Shown piece by piece: positions 61,278-64,000 of a DNA stretch of 64,000 nucleotides. Both the position numbers and the translations under genes were made by a program. The stretch is from Lachnospiraceae bacterium. GTDB taxonomy: Bacteria; Bacillota; Clostridia; Lachnospirales; Lachnospiraceae. The notes beneath the pieces are model-generated. The model saw only the letters and a program-made list of their open reading frames with translations, made no database searches and was not told the DNA's origin. The stretch's first letter is position 1. Each line of letters starts with the position of its first letter. The DNA lies in NCBI GenBank assembly GCA_015056765.1, contig SVFQ01000003.1:146659-210658 (forward strand), read 5' to 3'.

Positions 61278-62472
61278 TTTTGGAATACTAAGCCAAAGCT
61301 TTCGTATGTCTATGCAGAACATCAAAAGCAATAAGATGCGTTCCTTTCTAACTATGCTGGGTATCATCATAGGTGTGGCGGCTGTTATCGGCCTGATTAC
61401 CATTGTGCAGAGTGTATCCAATTACGTTATGAATGAATTCTCCAGCTTGGGAGCCGGAACGGTATCGGTGTCTGCTTTTGGTAATGCTATGAAGCAAGGC
61501 TTAAATGACAACGATATACAGACATTAAATGGGATAGAAGGTGTAGCGGGCGTAAGCCCTACCGTAAGCCTGACCGGTACAGCTGTATTTGAAACAGAAG
61601 CTTTTGATAAGGTGAATATCGACGGAAAAGCTGCGGTATATTTTCAGCGTAACCCGGAACTGGTGGAAGCAGGAAGACCGCTTACCGTTTCTGACATGTC
61701 CGGAGATACCAATGTATGTATTGTGGATCATACCTTTATAGAAAAAGTTATGCTGGGACATGAAATCATTGGCAATACAATTCGCTTAAATGGTATGGAA
61801 TATACCATTGTTGGAATTCAGGGAAAGAGTAATAACTTGCAGGGTGCTTTCATGGATACATCGGATTCCGATGGAACCGTGCTAGTCCCGTACCACAATG
61901 CATTAAGGTTGACGGGAAAAGCCAATGTGAACTCTTTGGAAGTCTATATCGAAGACGGCGTAGAGTCAGCAGAAGTAGAGAAAAGACTTCGTAGCGCGCT
62001 GAATAATATATATAATAACGCGGACAACAGTTTCAGCGTCTTTAACTTTGAAAGCCTTATGACTGCCATGTCCACCATCGAAGGCATGATGTCTACCATG
62101 TTAGGTGGTATCGCCAGTATAGCCCTATTGGTAGGTGGCATTGGTATTATGAACATGATGCTGGTGTCTGTTTCGGAAAGAACAAAGGAAATAGGACTTC
62201 GCAAAGCTTTAGGAGCAGAGCCCTTTAGAATACAGGCACAGTTTTTAATTGAGTCCATCGTATTATCCGTATTTGGTGGAATCATCGGTATTTTATTTGG
62301 AGAACTGATTGCTTTTGTGGCAGCAAAACTATTAGATACCACATTTACCGTTTCCGTATCTGCAGTATCTTTGGGATTTTTCTTCTCCTTGGCAGTAGGT
62401 GTCATCTTTGGATGGATGCCAGCCAAGAGAGCCAGTGAACTGAATCCAATCGATGCATTAAGAAGCGAATAA
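61270..62472 (+). CDS. MacB-type ABC transporter permease
   Basis: 400 residues: N-terminal membrane helix (about 27-50), a MacB-type extracytoplasmic domain (about 55-270) and three C-terminal FtsX helices containing ALLVGGIGIMNMMLVSVSERTKEIGLRKALGA-type conserved loop. The frame opens earlier at GTG 61252, but ATG 61270 has GAGGGAG nine bases upstream and gives the normal start. With the adaptor and ATPase it forms a tripartite exporter of peptides or antimicrobials. Confidence 0.92.
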   Translation: MLNFGILSQSFRMSMQNIKSNKMRSFLTMLGIIIGVAAVIGLITIVQSVSNYVMNEFSSLGAGTVSVSAFGNAMKQGLNDNDIQTLNGIEGVAGVSPTVSLTGTAVFETEAFDKVNIDGKAAVYFQRNPELVEAGRPLTVSDMSGDTNVCIVDHTFIEKVMLGHEIIGNTIRLNGMEYTIVGIQGKSNNLQGAFMDTSDSDGTVLVPYHNALRLTGKANVNSLEVYIEDGVESAEVEKRLRSALNNIYNNADNSFSVFNFESLMTAMSTIEGMMSTMLGGIASIALLVGGIGIMNMMLVSVSERTKEIGLRKALGAEPFRIQAQFLIESIVLSVFGGIIGILFGELIAFVAAKLLDTTFTVSVSAVSLGFFFSLAVGVIFGWMPAKRASELNPIDALRSE

Positions 62473-62488
62473 AAAGGGAGAAAAGACA

Positions 62489-63118
62489 ATGAAAAGAATC
62501 AAAATCGCAAGTGCTTTGGTAGCCATGATCGTAAATCTGGCTATGGCACCCATCCTGCCTGCACATGCAGAAGCAGCTTATGACACAAAATATGATAAAG
62601 TAGTCCAGACCTATGAAATGATGCTGCCGGCAATGCAGAAGCAGACAGATAGCAATTTGGTATACCGCCAACTTCACCTGGGCCTTCTATATCACCAGAT
62701 TAGCAGTGGAGATATCTTATACATGTACAGTGCACCTGGTACCTATGTACCGGTGGAAGCGCTGACAAAGCTTTATACAGAAGGAAATCTGAATGGATAT
62801 TGCTACAAAATCGTAACAGGCCAGCCACTTACCAGTGTGGATCTTGCGCCGGTTTTTGATGCAGCCTATTACTATCAGCAGAATCCGGACTTGCACGGCG
62901 CAGTTCCCAATGATGAAGTGTCGTTGTTTGCCCATTTCTTAAATAACGGTTTGAAAGAGGGACGCGTAGCCAGCAAGGAGTTTAATCCAAGCATCTACAA
63001 GACCAACTATCCATCCATCAAAGAAGCCTATGGTGACAACTGGCCCATGTACTATCACCACTACCTAACCTACGGCAAAGAAGGCTCCTTCACCGCAGAC
63101 AAACTCCTAACGAACTAA
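62489..63118 (+). CDS. Secreted repeat protein at the end of the efflux operon
   Basis: 209 residues. A signal peptide (about 1-27) ends with ILPAHA. The C-terminal half contains two copies of a repeat seen in clostridial surface proteins: FDAAYYYQQNPDL...HFLNNGLKEGRVASKEF and FNPSIYKTNYPSIKEAYG...HHYLTYGKEG. The N-terminal half (about 30-120) is helical and unrecognised. It follows the permease by 16 bases with AAAGGGAG, so it is co-expressed with the exporter; it may sit at the cell surface with it or be its cargo. No function is known. Confidence 0.8.
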   Translation: MKRIKIASALVAMIVNLAMAPILPAHAEAAYDTKYDKVVQTYEMMLPAMQKQTDSNLVYRQLHLGLLYHQISSGDILYMYSAPGTYVPVEALTKLYTEGNLNGYCYKIVTGQPLTSVDLAPVFDAAYYYQQNPDLHGAVPNDEVSLFAHFLNNGLKEGRVASKEFNPSIYKTNYPSIKEAYGDNWPMYYHHYLTYGKEGSFTADKLLTN

Positions 63119-63121
63119 CAT

Positions 63122-63176
63122 AACCCAAATAAAAAAAGACTCGCCATGACGGTAGCGAGTCTTTTCTATTTGGGTT
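63122..63176. terminator. Bidirectional terminator between the efflux operon and rpsT
   Basis: Inner stem AAAAGACTCGC (63134-63144) with GCGAGTCTTTT (63155-63165); outer arms AACCCAAATA (63122-63131) with TATTTGGGTT (63167-63176). Both strands have T or A runs suited to termination. Confidence 0.93.
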
Positions 63177-63180
63177 AAAT

Positions 63181-63444
63181 TTAGTTCATTTTGTTTACAG
63201 CTGCGTTCAGGCGGGAAACTTTGCGAGAAGCATTGTTTTTGTGGTAAACACCTTTTGTGCTAGCTTTGTCGATTACAGAAGTAGCTTCTGTAAGAGCTGT
63301 AGCAGCAGCTGCTTTATCGTTAGCTTCGATAGCTGCGTGTACTTTCTTGATAGCAGTCTTAACTTCAGATCTGATTGCTTTATTTCTTTCAGCCTTGGTA
63401 CGTGTTACAAGGATTCTTTTTTTAGCAGATTTGATATTAGCCAA
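63181..63444 (-). CDS. rpsT: Ribosomal protein S20
   Basis: 87-residue small-subunit protein. MANIKSAKKRILVTRTKAERNKAIRSEVKT-type start and the Ala/Lys-rich helices are diagnostic, as is the ending VNKMN. GGAGGTG lies a few bases before ATG 63444 on the minus strand. It is transcribed alone, towards the efflux operon, and divergent from lepA, a common arrangement in Firmicutes. Confidence 0.97.
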   Translation of the reverse strand: MANIKSAKKRILVTRTKAERNKAIRSEVKTAIKKVHAAIEANDKAAAATALTEATSVIDKASTKGVYHKNNASRKVSRLNAAVNKMN

Positions 63445-63491
63445 AATGACACCTCCGAATCAATATATCTTATAATTTTCTACTTAATTAG

Positions 63492-63568
63492 ATGTGTTAC
63501 AAGAACGAGACACGGTGGTTCTGTACACATACGCATTTTATTTTAATGCCCATCTCTTTCTTTGTCAA
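63492..63568 (-). promoter_or_regulatory. rpsT promoter and leader hairpin
   Basis: On the minus strand TTGACA (63563-63568) and TAAAAT (63540-63545) with a 17-base spacer. The start site would be near 63533. The leader begins with a long stem: ATGTGT, AC and AGAAC (63492-63506) against GTTCT, GT and ACACAT (63518-63530), with small bulges. About 88 bases of leader precede the start codon. Confidence 0.8.
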
Positions 63569-63576
63569 GATTTTTT

Positions 63577-63585
63577 TGATATACT
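63577..63585 (+). promoter_or_regulatory. Extended -10 promoter of lepA
   Basis: TGATATACT is a TGn-TATACT extended -10 box. A good -35 is lacking. The region upstream overlaps the -35 of the divergent rpsT promoter. Confidence 0.6.
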
Positions 63586-63613
63586 AGTTAAGTCTTGAAA
63601 AGGAGAGTGAAGC

Positions 63614-64000
63614 ATGGCTGATTTTGATCAGAGTAAAATTCGTAATTTTTGTATCGTAGCCCATGTAGATCATGGTAAATCTACACTGGCCGATCGTATC
63701 ATAGAGAAAACAGGCCTTTTGACTGCAAGAGAGATGCAGGATCAGGTTTTAGATAATATGGAACTGGAGCGTGAGAGGGGTATCACCATTAAGGCACAAA
63801 CGGTTCGTATCATTTATAAGGCGAAAGATGGAGAGGAATATATCCTAAATCTTATCGATACACCTGGTCATGTGGACTTTAATTATGAGGTGAGTAGAAG
63901 CCTTGCAGCCTGTGACGGCGCAATCCTGGTAGTAGATGCAGCGCAGGGTGTGGAGGCACAGACTTTAGCCAATGTATACTTGGCTTTGGACCATGATTTG
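63614..64000 (+). CDS. lepA: Elongation factor 4 LepA (3' end beyond window)
   Basis: 129 codons are present to the window edge without a stop. The translated start [24 protein letters not shown] has the G1 motif AHVDHGKST, followed by G2 ERGITIKAQ and G3 DTPGHVDF, with the LepA-specific [10 protein letters not shown]. LepA is a ribosome-associated translational GTPase. AAAGGAGAG lies seven bases before ATG 63614. Confidence 0.97.
   Translation, partial: MADFDQSKIRNFCIVAHVDHGKSTLADRIIEKTGLLTAREMQDQVLDNMELERERGITIKAQTVRIIYKAKDGEEYILNLIDTPGHVDFNYEVSRSLAACDGAILVVDAAQGVEAQTLANVYLALDHDL

Overview
The window reads as chromosome from a Gram-positive anaerobe of the Lachnospiraceae (class Clostridia). 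The evidence is the order yicC-gmk-rpoZ-rimO-pgsA-cinA-recA-recX-rny, the CIRCE-controlled groESL, a CBS-domain manganese pyrophosphatase, AGGAGG-type ribosome sites, moderate GC content and many cytoplasmic glycosidases served by ABC importers. No rRNA, tRNA, CRISPR array, insertion sequence or prophage was seen. Almost all genes lie on the + strand.

Region 1 (1-14800) is a glucuronoxylan / glucuronate locus. It starts inside a sugar-binding protein gene. It then carries the hexuronate pathway uxuA, uxuB, kdgA, kdgK, uxaC (out of pathway order), an SGNH esterase, a GH115 alpha-glucuronidase without a signal peptide, a two-domain esterase (alpha/beta hydrolase fused to SGNH hydrolase) and two membrane proteins of unknown role. 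The picture is import of acidic, acetylated xylo-oligosaccharides, intracellular trimming, and conversion of the uronate to pyruvate and glyceraldehyde 3-phosphate.

Region 2 (14800-26860) is housekeeping: rqcH (ribosome quality control) divergent from the yicC operon, then SOS-controlled recA, recX, RNase Y, a type Ic aspartate aminotransferase behind a 26-bp perfect palindrome, and a XerD-like recombinase with several catalytic substitutions and an apparently leaderless start.

Region 3 (26860-45540) is a glycan locus best explained by fucosylated xyloglucan oligosaccharides: GH29, GH31, GH42 and GH3 enzymes, two paralogous solute-binding lipoproteins, two permeases, a YesM/YesN-type two-component system and a class-C beta-lactamase-like hydrolase. 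None of the glycosidases has a signal peptide. It forms two + strand transcription units. Their promoters share an 11-base motif exactly 64 bp before the proposed -10 box, a good candidate for the YesN-like regulator site.

Region 4 (45540-64000) holds two anchored extracytoplasmic proteins (one with a zinc ribbon), groESL, a two-receiver protein, a MATE exporter, a phosphopantetheinyl transferase, an operon of a CDF transporter with manganese-type ligands, an AAA+ ATPase and the manganese pyrophosphatase, a 47-codon secreted peptide gene with its own terminator, a MacA/MacB-type efflux operon ending in a secreted repeat protein, rpsT on the minus strand, and the 5' part of lepA, cut by the window end.
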